64,000 bases of DNA, from NCBI GenBank assembly GCA_028023455.1, contig JAQFVV010000014.1, positions 65,336 through 129,335 on the forward strand. The letters are read 5' to 3'. Positions within the stretch are counted from its first letter, which is position 1, and each line of letters opens with the position of its first letter. Positions 1-10,849 of this stretch are shown in pieces. The notes below the pieces were generated by a model. The model was not told where the DNA came from. It was given only the letters and a program-made list of their open reading frames with translations, and ran no database searches. A program made the position numbers and the translations under genes. The stretch is from Epiperipatus broadwayi. Lineage: Eukaryota; Onychophora; Udeonychophora; Euonychophora; Peripatidae.

Positions 1-1692
1 TATAGAAATACTAACTTAAAATTGAAATGGTAGTCCCAATAATATACATTTGCCAATACTCTTTGAATTCTCAGGGTAAGCAGATGGATAGTAAAATTAG
101 ATTTAATAATTCAAATTTGTGTGAAATGAGATATGAACATAAACAAACATTTACTAAAATAGGTTATAACTTTATTAATCCCAATTATATTATGTTAAAA
201 AAGCTATATCTCATCACGAATATTTTAAAACAAAAGTACAATTAAATTAATACACCATAAAAAATCCTGACTACATACCTCCTCCCCCATTTCTTTTATA
301 TAATCAAAAATATGATTCTAGATACGTGTATACACATCCATTTGACAACATAATTTGAGGAAAAAACAAATCAAAAGATTAAAAGTTTTAAATATCAAAA
401 ATAATTAAAATTTACAAGTATAAATCTATATGTACATGTAAAACAGAAATGAGCCCATTAATGCAGTGAAAAAATCCTCAACATCTTCAGCACTTACTCT
501 ACATTTTTTGGAAACTGCCATCACATAGATTTTTCAAATACTAAATCAGATCCACATCCAATAATTATAACCAAAGACTATTTAGAGAGGCTGTACAACT
601 ATTTAAAAAAACAAATTGCATTAACAAATGTGATGAAATAATGAAATTGCCAAACCAAGTTGCATTAGCAAATGTAATGAAAGAATGCAATTGTCTATTA
701 TTTGGAAGAGTTTACTGCCAAATTTAAGTCAAGATATCCAACAACCACATGAGACCACTCTCTCTGCTATAACCATGGAATTACTACTGTTTTTTCATCC
801 AGTTGAAGGCAAGTGTTTTCTTGTTGAAACGTTGGTATATTTCTTTAATATTATTTTATTAAACATGGTTGCTCCTGAAAACTATTTTATAAAACATCTT
901 TTGACTATGAGAACCTTCATTTCGGTTTATATACTCTATACATATATAAATCAATATTATATCAAATTTGATATATATATAAAAACAATCTTTCTTCCCA
1001 ATATAATTTTACTTTATACATAAATTACAACAGGAGTTAGATTCTTTTAGAAGAGATAAATGAATAAATATTTAAAAGTAAGTTCTATTCAATTCCATTC
1101 TTCTTTTACTCTTTTCTTTTGAGTTTAGGTATAGAGCTTTAAACATCTTTTTTATGTGTACTATAAAAACATAGGGCTTCTAAAAATCCAAGGAGTTTTA
1201 AACTCCTTTTCACATCATTTTTTCAATGAGACAGGTAGGAGTTTAGTGGGCAGTTAGTAACAGTATCACATAATGACAATGATGAGAGTGACAGATGATG
1301 TACTGCAGTCAATTTATTCCATTTGCTTTCTTTGATTCATTTGCATCAAGATTATAAAATACTTTAAGCTTCAAGTAATAATAAATTGCATTTCTTGAGA
1401 TTGATTACTGCTCTCAATGTTTTATCTTTATGATATAAAGTTTTCTTAGGATGGCTTCAACTCAAATTATTTCACAGATAACTTTCTAAACACCACTTGC
1501 CATTTTCTATAGGGAAAATCATTCTATTTTGACTAAAATCTTTTTTACAAAAGGCACTGACAACTCTCCTCCAATTCAAGAAAAATTATTCTTTACAAAA
1601 TGCCACTAGCCTCTCTTTTATAATCATATAAAAACATGTTTGAGAATTCCAATAAAAGTTTAAAATTAACAAAAATGTTACAGAAAATAAAT
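1..1692. other. AT-rich DNA without recognisable gene
   Basis: Both strands hold only short open frames without domain-like content. The longest, 685-1023 on the plus strand, has low-complexity hydrophobic residues and no recognisable motif. I see no repeat with a clear partner elsewhere in the window. Confidence 0.6.
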
Positions 1693-1749
1693 TATCTAAT
1701 CCATAGTGTTTTCCTGAAGGTTTGTGATGATTGTGTTTTAGTTGTATTA

Positions 1750-2715
1750 TTATATTGAACTATTTTCATCATCTAATATGAGTATTGAATGTCTTTAAAA
1801 AATTTAACTTTTATTTAAATATTCCAAATACATTCAACTGAGAGTAATAGCACATCATATTAGTATATGCACAATGTTATGAGAGATATTATTCTCCCTC
1901 TTCTTCAAGTGTTGCTGGCCTGACCAGTGACAGTTCTAGCATGGGATTCAAACCTGGACCCTTAGATTCTTGAGTATTGAATTTTAAGGTAACACACTAA
2001 CCAACTGAGCCATCCTGCCAATGACAAGTCAGTAGAATTACATATACTCATCTATGAGGTTCCTCCTGATTTCTTCACTTTTTCCTAAGAGCAAAGTTGA
2101 TTAGTGGTTTCCATACATTAAGCATAATCACACTAAGTTGGTTTATGGGATTTTTTGCCATTGTCACATGAACAGCTTCTTTAAATTTTTTTCTTTGTAT
2201 CTTTTCTTCTCTATCCAATATTTTTATTTTTCCAATTGAACATATGCTCATTGGCACATACATGGTCCGCTACCTTAGATACATGTTTTCTCTCTTTTAA
2301 TCATCAGTTTGGGTTCTTGCAAGTACTTTTCAATGAAATGACTGGTCTCACAAATATACATACTTCCACATTCACATGGTATTTTGTAGATAGTTTTTTT
2401 TTCTTTTCAGCATTTCAAGTTTAGGCTTTATAGATGTTATAATTCCTCATAGAGTAATATGGCTCTGGAAAGCTGTTCTGATGTTATACTGATTGCAGAT
2501 TTTCCTTAATTTGTCCCACTATTTTTGGAATGTATGGGTATACCACAGTACCAATAATTGTCTTTTCTCTTCATGATTCTTTTTGCTGTCTATTTAATGT
2601 TTTCTTAATAACAGCTGATGGATAACCATATTTCATAGCAGTTTGTTCTATATAAATCTTTTCTTTTTCCAAATTTCTGGTTTCTGAACAAGCTTATTTT
2701 GCTTTGTTCCATAGT
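1750..2715 (-). repeat. Penelope inverted-repeat arm, left
   Basis: This is the reverse complement of 4083-5030, with scattered differences and small indels. It spans the end of the coding region, the tRNA-like module and the 3' tail. Confidence 0.8.
1940..2020 (-). repeat. tRNA-like (SINE-type) module in Penelope 3' end
   Basis: On the minus strand a Pol III box A-like TGGCTCAGTTGG lies at 2012-2001, and a box B-like GGTTTGAATCCC at 1954-1943, with tRNA-like spacing. Between them is an extended hairpin with CCTTA and TAAGG sides, and within it ATTC and GAAT. The T stem is poorly paired and no CCA-compatible acceptor stem closes, so it is not a working tRNA gene. It lies just after the GIY-YIG coding end and is kept in the partner copy. 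Confidence 0.65.
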
Positions 2716-4030
2716 GATAGTATAACTTCATGTTTTGTGTTCCTCATGTGATTGGATGTATAGGTTAGATATTTACCTGTATGTATAGGTTTTCAATAAA
2801 CTGTACTCTTGATTTTGCTTTGAGGGAGTCTTGTCACAAGAACATCTAAGAATGTCAATTTTTGTTCTTGTTCTGATTCTATTGTAAATTTAATTGAAAA
2901 GGATATGTTGTTGATGTGTTTCCAGAAAGTTTTTAGCTGTGCTTCACCATGTGGCCATACAACAAATATATCATCCACATACTGAAGCCAAACTTTAGAT
3001 GGATATGTAGTTTTTATAGCTAAGATTTCAAGTACTTCAATTTAAATATTGTTAGTCAGGTGAGACAATGGTGAGTCCATAGCCATTCCTTGATTTTGTT
3101 GAAAGAATTCTGTTATATTTTAAATAGGTTCTTTTTATATAGAATGTTAATAGTTTTATTATATTATCAATAGGAAGAGCTGTTCTGGTTTGTAAACTAT
3201 TATCACCATTTAATCTTTTACTTACAATAGACAATGCTTCTTCACATGGTAAATTTGTGAATAAACTTTCCACATCAAAGCTTACCGGTAAGTCAGTTCT
3301 TTCAAATTTCATGTTCTTTATTAATTCTACGAGGTGTTTAGAATCCCTGACAAAGAACTGGGTTTTGTATGCCAAAGGACTTAGAACTTTGAGAAAAAAT
3401 CTTGCCAAATTTTGGTAAGGGGAATCTCTAGAACTACAATAGATCTTAACGTAACATGTTCCTTGTGGATTTTACATCAGACCATAAAGATGAGGAATTA
3501 TGCTGAAATGTTATTTTACTTTTTTCTGAATCAGTGAAAATTGTAATGCTTGTAATTTTGTTTCTGTATTTGGTATCTGATTTTTTGCCATTTTTCTATA
3601 TTGACCTGTTGTCAGGAGTTCTTGTATTTTGTTATCATAATCGGTTGTACCCATAGGTTATGTTTGACTTCAATTTTTGCTGCTTGGCAAGTGTTTCTTT
3701 TATTCTGCAACATAATTCTGCTGCTTCTTCTAAAGGAAATTTTGAATGACTTCCTCAGTGACTGCCATTATATCTAATAAAGGGATATTAGATTGTGTCA
3801 TGGCAAATTGTAATTCTTTTTCAAGAATAGAAATTTCAGTATCAATTAGATATTTAGAACAGATTTTTGACAGGTGAAGTTGATACATTGCATGGTACAT
3901 TATGATTTTTGATATGCCCATGTAGGTTAACAAGTTTCTTTTTTTTTGGCATACTTTAATTTTTCCATGTCATGTAGAATATGATTTTCTTACTGCTTGA
4001 GAAACTCCCATGAAGTCTTTATCAGTAAGT
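2075..4030 (-). pseudogene. Penelope-like polyprotein remnant (RT plus GIY-YIG)
   Basis: Reading the minus strand from about 4030, an N-terminal region (3933-3730 and onward) leads into a reverse transcriptase core. At 3408-3052 are the conserved blocks around FDVESLFTNLP. A degenerate MAMDSPLS block follows near 3080, and the catalytic YVDD sits at 2981-2970, inside QYVDDIFVVWPHG. The C-terminal part, about 2430-2080, matches the GIY-YIG endonuclease layout: the KIPCECG block, a Tyr-Ile pair, then a His-rich CANEHMFNW stretch. In this copy the YIG glycine is replaced by Cys. Several stop codons and frameshifts break the frame, so it is dead. RT plus C-terminal GIY-YIG on one protein identifies Penelope-like elements rather than LINEs. 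Confidence 0.82.
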
Positions 4031-4070
4031 TTATTTTTTAGAAAACATTCTACATTATTAATGGAATGCA

Positions 4071-4660
4071 TTGTTCGATAATGTGGAACAGAGCAAAAGA
4101 AGTTTGTTCAGAAACCAGCAATTTGAAAAAAGAAAAAATTTATATAGAACAAAAATGGTTATCCATCAGCTGTTATTTAAGAAAATGTTAAATAGACAAC
4201 AAAAAGAACTATCAAGAAAAAAAGACAATTATTTGTACTGTAGTGCACCCATACATTCCAAAAATATCAGACAAATTAAGGAAAATCTGCAATCAGTATA
4301 ACATCAGAACAGCTTTCCAAAGCCATACCACTTTATGAGGAATTCTAACATCTACAAAGCCTAAACTTAAAATGCTGAAAAGAAAAAACTATCTACAAAA
4401 TACCATGTGAATGTGGAAAAACATATATTGGTGAAGCCAGTCATCCCATCGAAAAGTGCTTGCAAGAACACAAATTGATGATTAGAAAAGAGAGAACAGA
4501 TGTGTCTAAGGTAGCAGACCATGTATGTGCCAATGATCATATGTTCAATTGGGAAAATACAAAAATAGAGAAGGTACAAAATTATTTTAAAGAAGCTGCT
4601 CACATGACAATGGCAAAAAATCCCATAAGCCAACCTAGTGTGACTATACATAATGTATGA
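4071..4660 (+). pseudogene. Penelope-like polyprotein C-terminus, second copy
   Basis: The plus-strand copy begins within the RT-to-endonuclease linker at about 4083, so it lacks the RT core. It carries the linker, then the GIY-YIG domain around 4385-4655: the KIPCECG block, an intact TYIGEA motif, and CANDHMFNW, ending at NPISQPSVTIHNV and a stop near 4660. It matches the minus-strand copy over its length but keeps the YIG glycine that the other copy lost. One stop and one frameshift lie near 4300-4390. The 5' truncation at the junction with the other copy suggests both arose in one insertion event. Confidence 0.8.
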
Positions 4661-5030
4661 AAACCATTAATCAACTTTGTTCTTAAGAAAAAGTCAAGAA
4701 ACCAGAAGGAACCTCATTTTTATTAAGTATATGAAATTTCTACTGACTGTTGCCTTTGTCAGGATTGCTCAGTTGGTTAGAGCATTACCTTATAATTCAA
4801 TACTCAAGAATCTAAGGATACACTTTCGAATCTCATGCTAGTACTGTCACTGGTCAGACCCTCAATAACTTAAGAAGAGGAGAATAATACCTCTCAAAAC
4901 ATTGTGCATATACTAAACAGTTTGATGTGCTATTACTAACAGTTGAATGTATTTGGAATATTTAAATAAAAGTCAATTTTTTCTAGAGACATTCAATACT
5001 CATATTAGATGATGGAAATAGTCCAATATA
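4083..5030 (+). repeat. Penelope inverted-repeat arm, right
   Basis: Partner of 1750-2715. Similarity runs through the 3' untranslated tail to about 5030, where the putative target-site duplication begins. Confidence 0.8.
4758..4838 (+). repeat. tRNA-like module, second copy
   Basis: Plus-strand counterpart of the module at 1940-2020. Box A-like TTGCTCAGTTGG is at 4765-4776, inside GCTC...GAGC which forms a perfect D-arm stem. A degraded box B-like CTTTCGAATCTC is at 4823-4834. It follows the coding end of the plus-strand Penelope copy by about 100 bp. Confidence 0.6.
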
Positions 5031-5359
5031 AAAATATATCTAATCCATAATTGCTGTTTTCTGTGAACAAGATAAAAATATCAGATAAGTAAAAATTCCT
5101 TAATTTTTTCTTCCACTTTTAATTAAATTCTATTATTATCTAATAAGTACACAAAAAAAAATTTACGAAATTTAGTTTTTAATTGTAGACTGATTAAATA
5201 AAATAGAAAAATATATTTTTTACATTACAATTCTGAGTATATGCATTGATATATACATATTACTCTCCAGACATCTCTATATTACTTTAAATCTCTATTT
5301 TGATTCTTTAAACAAAACCACAAAAAAATTATGGGCACATTTATGAATATATAATTTTT

Positions 5360-5490
5360 TGGATAGGACAAGCTATGAAAATCTTGTGTTGGGGTTTGAG
5401 GTACTTTTGTAGAAGCTGTATGTATGATGAAAGTTCATCAGCATATTTGTTTTAATTATCCAATTACAGGAGTATCAAAAAATCTTGCAA
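5360..5490 (+). repeat. Cys-rich fragment, copy 1
   Basis: Related to 6062-6184 in inverted orientation. Both can be read as a short peptide containing RYFCRSC and ending at the same TAA, followed by a shared ttatcca(a/t)tt(a/t)cagg stretch. The spacing of Cys residues loosely recalls the C-terminal zinc finger of piggyBac transposases, but no other piggyBac part is seen. Confidence 0.4.
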
Positions 5491-6061
5491 ACAATATGGA
5501 TGACTATAAGCTATCATATTTAATATTATTTTTTAAATATGTTTCTAAAAGAGACAAGAAAATACACAAAACTACAAATGATAGTAATTAAAGAAAATTT
5601 AATACAAATAACAAATGAAAACGCTAGTCAAACAAAGTATAGCAAAGGTGTATTACAAATGTGGGTTCATGTCAGGGGTAGAAATCCTTAATAGCATGCA
5701 TCATGGCCACAAATGCATCATCTTTATGCAGTCAGCACAACATAAATTGTATTAAATAGAAAGCAGTATGCTGTGCTTTTTGTTTCTTCTGTCATTGGAA
5801 GATTCCAAATTTTAGTCATTTCCACTAAAAAAAAAACAAATAAAGTTCAAAAATAATATTATGCTAAATGTAATAAAATGCCACCAATCACATTTGATAT
5901 GTTATCCTATACATAAAAAATAATTATATGTTGTGAAATGGAATTTATAAGCCATTTAATAATATTTTTTTAAAGCTAACAGTAACTTATAATTTATTTT
6001 TTTAATATTATTTAATTTTAATAACACATTTGGTAAAATATTTTTGAGAAAATAAATATAA

Positions 6062-6184
6062 ACAAATAGTTGAACTACCTGAAAATGGATAATTAAAACA
6101 AACATGGTTGGCGAATTTCCATTGTACAACTTCTACAGAAGTATCGGGTTTGATTATCATTCCCAGCACAATATATACAATCCA
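6062..6184 (-). repeat. Cys-rich fragment, copy 2
   Basis: Minus-strand reading gives DCIYCAGNDNQTRYFCRSC, then a Cys and the stop: a cluster of five Cys in CxxC pairs. Copy 1 keeps only the second pair. This could be the tail of a DNA transposase (piggyBac-type CxxC pairs) or a chance likeness. It is too short to decide. Confidence 0.4.
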
Positions 6185-6678
6185 TAGATTTATATAAATG
6201 TAAACAAGGTAATAAATCACTCTCCCTCAGGCTTTAAATCAAAAGCACTCTATATGTTAAATCAAAGGATCAAAAATAGAATGAATTTCATTATTCTTGG
6301 AACATCTGACTTTTATAATGTACATTTCTGGCTGCAATAATTTACATATATTATAAACTGTATATTCACCTTGCCCCCAATACAGTTAGTTAATTAATTT
6401 TTCACTATGATTCTGATGAGATTTTGCCAAAAGTTAACTCGGTGCTATTAAGTAAGACTATATCATTATGGTTATACCTTTTCATAGTGGATTGACTCGG
6501 TTCAAGTTTTTTCAGAGAAGTTTTATTTATAAAACTATCTTTTTAAAAGACCTAGAACAATACCCATTTCATTATAATTTAGAGTAGAAAGTTAAAACTT
6601 TTCTATCTTTATTCCCATAACCAAGCACAAGTTCTATTTACAATATTTAAATGTTTCATTTCACCACAAAAATATCAT

Positions 6679-7831
6679 AACCTTCATGCCTGCGTTTGCA
6701 GCATGCTTTTTATGTGAATATTTTTTTTATTAATTATGTATTTTAAAATATATTAAAAGGCATGTGTATGAAATAAATTTTAAAGTGTTTTAAAAATGAT
6801 AATAATAATTGTAAAAAGTAAAAGGTATTATTTTACAAGTAAAAATTACTTTTTTTTAAAATAAAAACAATGTTATTGGTTGTAGAAGCTCTTTTCAATT
6901 GTCTGCTTTACATAAAAGGTGGGAATTATTGTTACTTTTTCATCAGGTCACTTACAGAAGACAGTAAATAAGGTAATGATTATTTAAATAAAAACTATGC
7001 AATCCTTGGGTAAAAAACTCCAGAATGCCTTTCCAATGTTGTTGCCACGGAGCTGTAAACAAAGGAATGCCTTCAAATTACATTTGATCCTGCTTATCTG
7101 TTCATTACAATCTAAACTAAAGCTAAAATATGTGACACTTGCTACAAAAGGAAAACTAGTCAACTAAATTGATTATCACATAAACGTTTTTCTACGAATT
7201 AGTTTGTAAATCTACTTATGTCGATGCTCTAAATGTCTGAGAAATCCTCATAGGAAAATTGCAATAGAAACCCTCATAAGTAAACTACAATGGAATGAAT
7301 CAAACAAAGTTAAAATGTTAATATTGCTAGCAGACATTTAAAATGAATTATTTTAATGGTCATATATCTATATTCACAAAGACAGAAATATATGTGAGGT
7401 CACAAAGATATCAAGGTAATTAACTGAACTTATAAGCTTTTTCTTGATGAATTATATATCAACAAACATTTTTCCTCTCATGCATGCTCTTTACATAATT
7501 TCAAGTGTAAATATGTACATACATTTTTTATTATCATTCTATTTGTTAATAATTTTGTTGTTTGTTTACTTCTCATCTGAAGTCATTTAATAATAGTATT
7601 AAGGTGGAGGGGAATAACAATCAGAAAATAGAATTGAATCTGCATAGAGATTTGTCCTTTTATGTGTTCAATTTGATTATTACTTGTGACTATTGTAGAT
7701 TTGTCAACTAAAATATTTTAGTCACTCCACCATGTACACGGTCACCCATTAGTCTTCCTAGACAAAAATCAATTTGCGAATATTATGTTTTTATTTTATT
7801 ATTGATTGTGAAAAATACAGTTAACATTACA
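6679..7831 (+). repeat. 5' long terminal repeat
   Basis: Similar to 12122-13013. Shared stretches include the start around ccttcatgcctg, the 6990-7245 block around tgcaatccttgg and ggagctgtaaacaaagg, and the end, where both copies finish at TTACA. Beyond that point the copies diverge. This copy is longer because of internal insertions relative to the 3' copy. Confidence 0.7.
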
Positions 7832-7833
7832 TC

Positions 7834-7850
7834 TGGGGTCTTGATCTGAA
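7834..7850 (+). other. possible primer-binding site
   Basis: Two bases after the LTR end (ACA at 7829-7831) a tggggtcttgatc stretch begins with the TGG expected opposite a tRNA 3' CCA. I cannot assign the tRNA. The position is right, the identity is uncertain. Confidence 0.35.
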
Positions 7851-8270
7851 ATGGTCTTGATCAAAACAAACAGGATTGAACCCATTTTAGTTTAAATTTT
7901 TTTTTTATATTAGTATTTGGAAAAAATAAATTATTAATTGAAATATAAATACTTGGTCAGATGAGAAATGTAATTTGTTTTGTTATAAACAAAAATAAAC
8001 ATCAATCAAAAAACTCATATGTTTTAAAGAGTGATAGTAATAGATTGGTAGAGATAATAGTAGGCAAATAAAATAATGCATTAAAACTAGAAAACAGTAC
8101 AGTTTTAGAAAGGCTACATGGTCAAAAGAGAGGTAGACATTCTAGTTGTCAAATAAAGGGGAAAAAAAATTATTAAGGGTTTTTATATACATTTAAAAAA
8201 AAATTGTGATAGAAAAGTTAGCAGCTAGTTTTAAAATTGTTATATATAATCATCGGAGTTAGAGTAAAAA

Positions 8271-8670
8271 ATGGAAACTCAGGAAAATGAAACTGAGACT
8301 CATAATAGTAAGTTTATGAAGATGATTAGGAACATATTCACAGAACTGAAAAAAGAAAATAAAGAGAACACAGAAAGCATGATCACAGAATTGAATAAAC
8401 AATTAGAAAAATTAAAGATCTTAAAACACAAAATAAAGAAAACAAAAAGAACATGGAAAGCATGTTTAAACAAAATAAAGAAAACATAAAAAGCATGTTT
8501 ACACAGAAATGAAAAGCCAAATGAAAAAAACAAAACACAGGACCTAAAAGTCAAATTTAGAATCAGACAAAAGGAAACAAAAAAAACCCCAGATAGAACA
8601 TTTAAATGAACAAATAATAAGTATATTAGAAAATCAGTTTGTAGAGTTAAAAACTAAAATTGGTGAAATA
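8271..8670 (+). pseudogene. gag-like N-terminal coiled-coil remnant
   Basis: An ATG at 8271 opens a 72-codon frame rich in Lys, Glu and Asn with heptad-like Leu/Ile spacing, then a stop near 8487 and further charged sequence in shifted frames to about 8670. It sits about 440 bp behind the 5' LTR, where gag is expected. Similar charged coiled-coil sequence resumes at 9540 after the inserted palindromic repeat. Function is inferred from position and composition only. Confidence 0.45.
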
Positions 8671-8671
8671 T

Positions 8672-9128
8672 AACTGAAATACAGGCTTATTATAGGATAT
8701 ATGAGCACAGACTTTCACACGATCCACCACTCTCCACTCTATCTCATAACACTGATACACTTGAACACATATATCAAAAAGATAAATAATCACCAATACA
8801 CATATTTCATGGTAAACCAGCAATTATCAGTTGATCCAGATTATCATTTCTACACATATTTGCAATAAATGCTCAGATATATATTAAAATAGCCATATAT
8901 CTGAGCACTTATTGCATATATGTGTAGATATGATAATCTGGACCAACTAATGATTGTTGGTTTAGCATGAAATGTGTGATTGGTGATTATTTATTTTTTC
9001 GACATATATGTGTTCAAGTGTATCAGTGTTATGCTATAGAATGGAGGATCGTGTGAAAGACTGTGCTCATATACCCTATATATTACATATATTGATACAG
9101 GTATATAATAAGCCTGTATTTCAGTTAT
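8672..9128. repeat. large imperfect palindrome (foldback repeat)
   Basis: 8672-8885 is nearly the reverse complement of 8903-9126, with a spacer of about 20 bp around tattaaaatagccatata. The outer edge on both sides is aactgaaatacaggcttatta. The arms belong to a family also found at 9353-9535, 13965-14081, 23832-24017 and 25225-25412. Confidence 0.75.
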
Positions 9129-9535
9129 TATATAGTAGATATGTATGCCCATCCCTCGTATAATGTATTAAATAGATTATGTCCTGTACATGAGGGGTCA
9201 GATTGGGTTAACATGGGTGTGATGAGAATCTCGGCCTCAGGTTGGTCTTTGAGCATTCCATCATCAGATTTTCAATTGAATGGACAATTGAAGAGTTGGA
9301 GTGGATTGAAGCCAGTCCATTAAAGTATGAAGTTTAGCTATCTTATTATATATCTGAGCACTTACTGCATATGTGTGAAGAGATGATAATCTGGACTAAC
9401 AGATGATTACTGGTTTAGCATGAAATATGTAAATTGGTGATTATTTATCTTTTTGACATATATGTGTTCAAACGTATCAGTGTTATAAGATAAAATGGAG
9501 AGTAGTGGATCATGTGAAAGTCTGTGCTCATATAT
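9129..9535 (+). repeat. foldback family interior plus third arm
   Basis: 9180-9300 holds an interior piece (gagcattccatcatcagat) shared, in inverse orientation, with 24025-24130. It is followed by a third arm at 9353-9535 in the same orientation as 8903-9080. Read as protein, both interior copies contain SIPS(S)DFQL, so the interior may once have coded or may simply be conserved DNA. Confidence 0.6.
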
Positions 9536-9539
9536 GTTA

Positions 9540-10640
9540 TATATTAACATTAGTGAAGTTCCATTGAATAAAGATGAGCAGGATAGAAAATTTGAGAAAG
9601 TGCATGGGATAGTTGAAAAGAATAAAATAGAAAATAGGCAGGGGTTGACTCCAACAAATGAAGAAATCAACTACTTGATTCAAGCAATTGAAAATATTCA
9701 AATAAAAGGTGAAAGTCAAATAAAGCTGCAAGAAGAGATATTAAGTGAAATTGAACTAGATATAAAAATCTCATCTAAGATATACTTTGCCATAAAAAAA
9801 TTAAGTTTTACATGTAAAAAGTCAACAAGATGTTAATAGGGATGTGTACACAGATATTGATAACCACATATATAATTCTAATACCAATATTGTCAATTAT
9901 TACTTACAAATTAGGGTTTTTTGAGGACATGCATAGGGGGCTCCAAGTATCTTAGTACCTTGGAAAGATACTTTAAATAAATTGACAGAAGTTAAAATTA
10001 TGATTGCTTGTAGCCATCTACAAAGTGCATCTCATATAAAGTGGGATTCATTGTCAAAGCTATACGTTTTGACCAGTTCAAAATAGCTTTGTTAAATTCC
10101 TACTGGAGTTTGAATTGTCATGACATGATTAAATACAATACAGACCTGGAAAGGCATTCACTCCATTTTTTCAAAAGCAAGAAGCTACACTAAGAGCCTT
10201 GATAGCTGATACAATGTCCCTAATCACATTGAACAGATACTAATAGACACTAATCAAAAAATTGTAGAACATGTAGCTGAGTTACTCCATGAATTTGATA
10301 GGAACAAACCTGAAAATGATGGTGATAGAATGGGCATTTAAATTCCAAGTCATTCAAAAGAGGGCAGATAAATGTAACTGGCTACAAAAGACCATGGTAT
10401 AAAGGAAGACTCAAAGGTCTACCGCCATGGAAAACTACAGAAAAAGGTCCACAGATAATTCCACTATTACCAGAATAATTTGTCGAATTGGATGTGGATC
10501 TAATCTTAATATAGGTAAAAATCCCAATAGATGTAGAAATAATTTTCAACTACCCAGTGCTATAGAAAAAGAAGTAGAAAGCTGTAAAAAAAAAAAAAAA
10601 TGGAAACAAGATAGGACCTCAATAAGTAATTCCTCATGAT
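9540..10640 (+). pseudogene. gag-like remnant, continued
   Basis: The open frame 9495-9836 (in gag from about 9540) is charged and helical, with a Leu/Ile-rich segment near its centre. It is followed by broken frames at 9930-10330 with FDQFKIALLNSYWS-like and MIKYNTDLERHS-like peptides, which fit the capsid region of insect-type Gypsy gag proteins in character. A further open frame at 10427-10639 is basic and low in complexity. Stops and frameshifts are frequent. No zinc knuckle is visible. Confidence 0.45.
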
Positions 10641-10849
10641 GAGGAAATACTGTAATCAGCAATAAAAATGTACATAGCATTAAAAATTGACAGCAGTGGG
10701 AGGAAGTAAAGCCACATTTGCACCACAAAACTGTCCAAAGATATAAAAAAAATATATTGAGAGTCATAACAAAGGCGTTGTTAGATTCGGGCAGGCAGTG
10801 ACTTAAGCAAGTGCCAAACACAATGTATATGGGCTAGAAGTCCAGTATT

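Larger units (their letters stand above)
1693..5049. mobile_element. Penelope-like element, head-to-head composite insertion
   Basis: Two copies of a Penelope-like retroelement lie in inverted orientation. One on the minus strand runs from about 4050 down to 1750; one on the plus strand, truncated at its 5' side, runs from about 4083 to 5030. Their 5' sides meet near 4060 and their 3' ends point outwards. The shared 3' parts form inverted arms of about 950 bp. The 13-bp sequence tatctaatccata occurs at 1693-1705 and at 5037-5049 in direct orientation, so it may be the target-site duplication of one composite insertion. Inverted, partially truncated copies are a known habit of Penelope-like elements. 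Both copies carry many stops and frameshifts. Confidence 0.8.
5050..6678. other. AT-rich spacer with a small inverted repeat pair
   Basis: Apart from the two related pieces at 5360-5490 and 6062-6184, nothing coding is recognised. A minus-strand stretch near 5830-5710 has a long T-run plus TTTAG before a 33-codon open frame, which looks acceptor-like, but no partner exon is visible. The segment 6595-6678 resembles 13455-13545. Confidence 0.45.

Noticed and set aside
1940-2020. A functional tRNA gene
   Set aside because: Box A and B are present but the T stem and acceptor stem do not pair; it is a tRNA-derived repeat.
4367-4651. 94-codon minus-strand frame with membrane-like segments
   Set aside because: It is the antisense shadow of the GIY-YIG coding region on the plus strand.
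8300-8554. Phe-rich minus-strand frame
   Set aside because: Antisense of the Lys/Glu-rich gag-like frame at 8271-8489.
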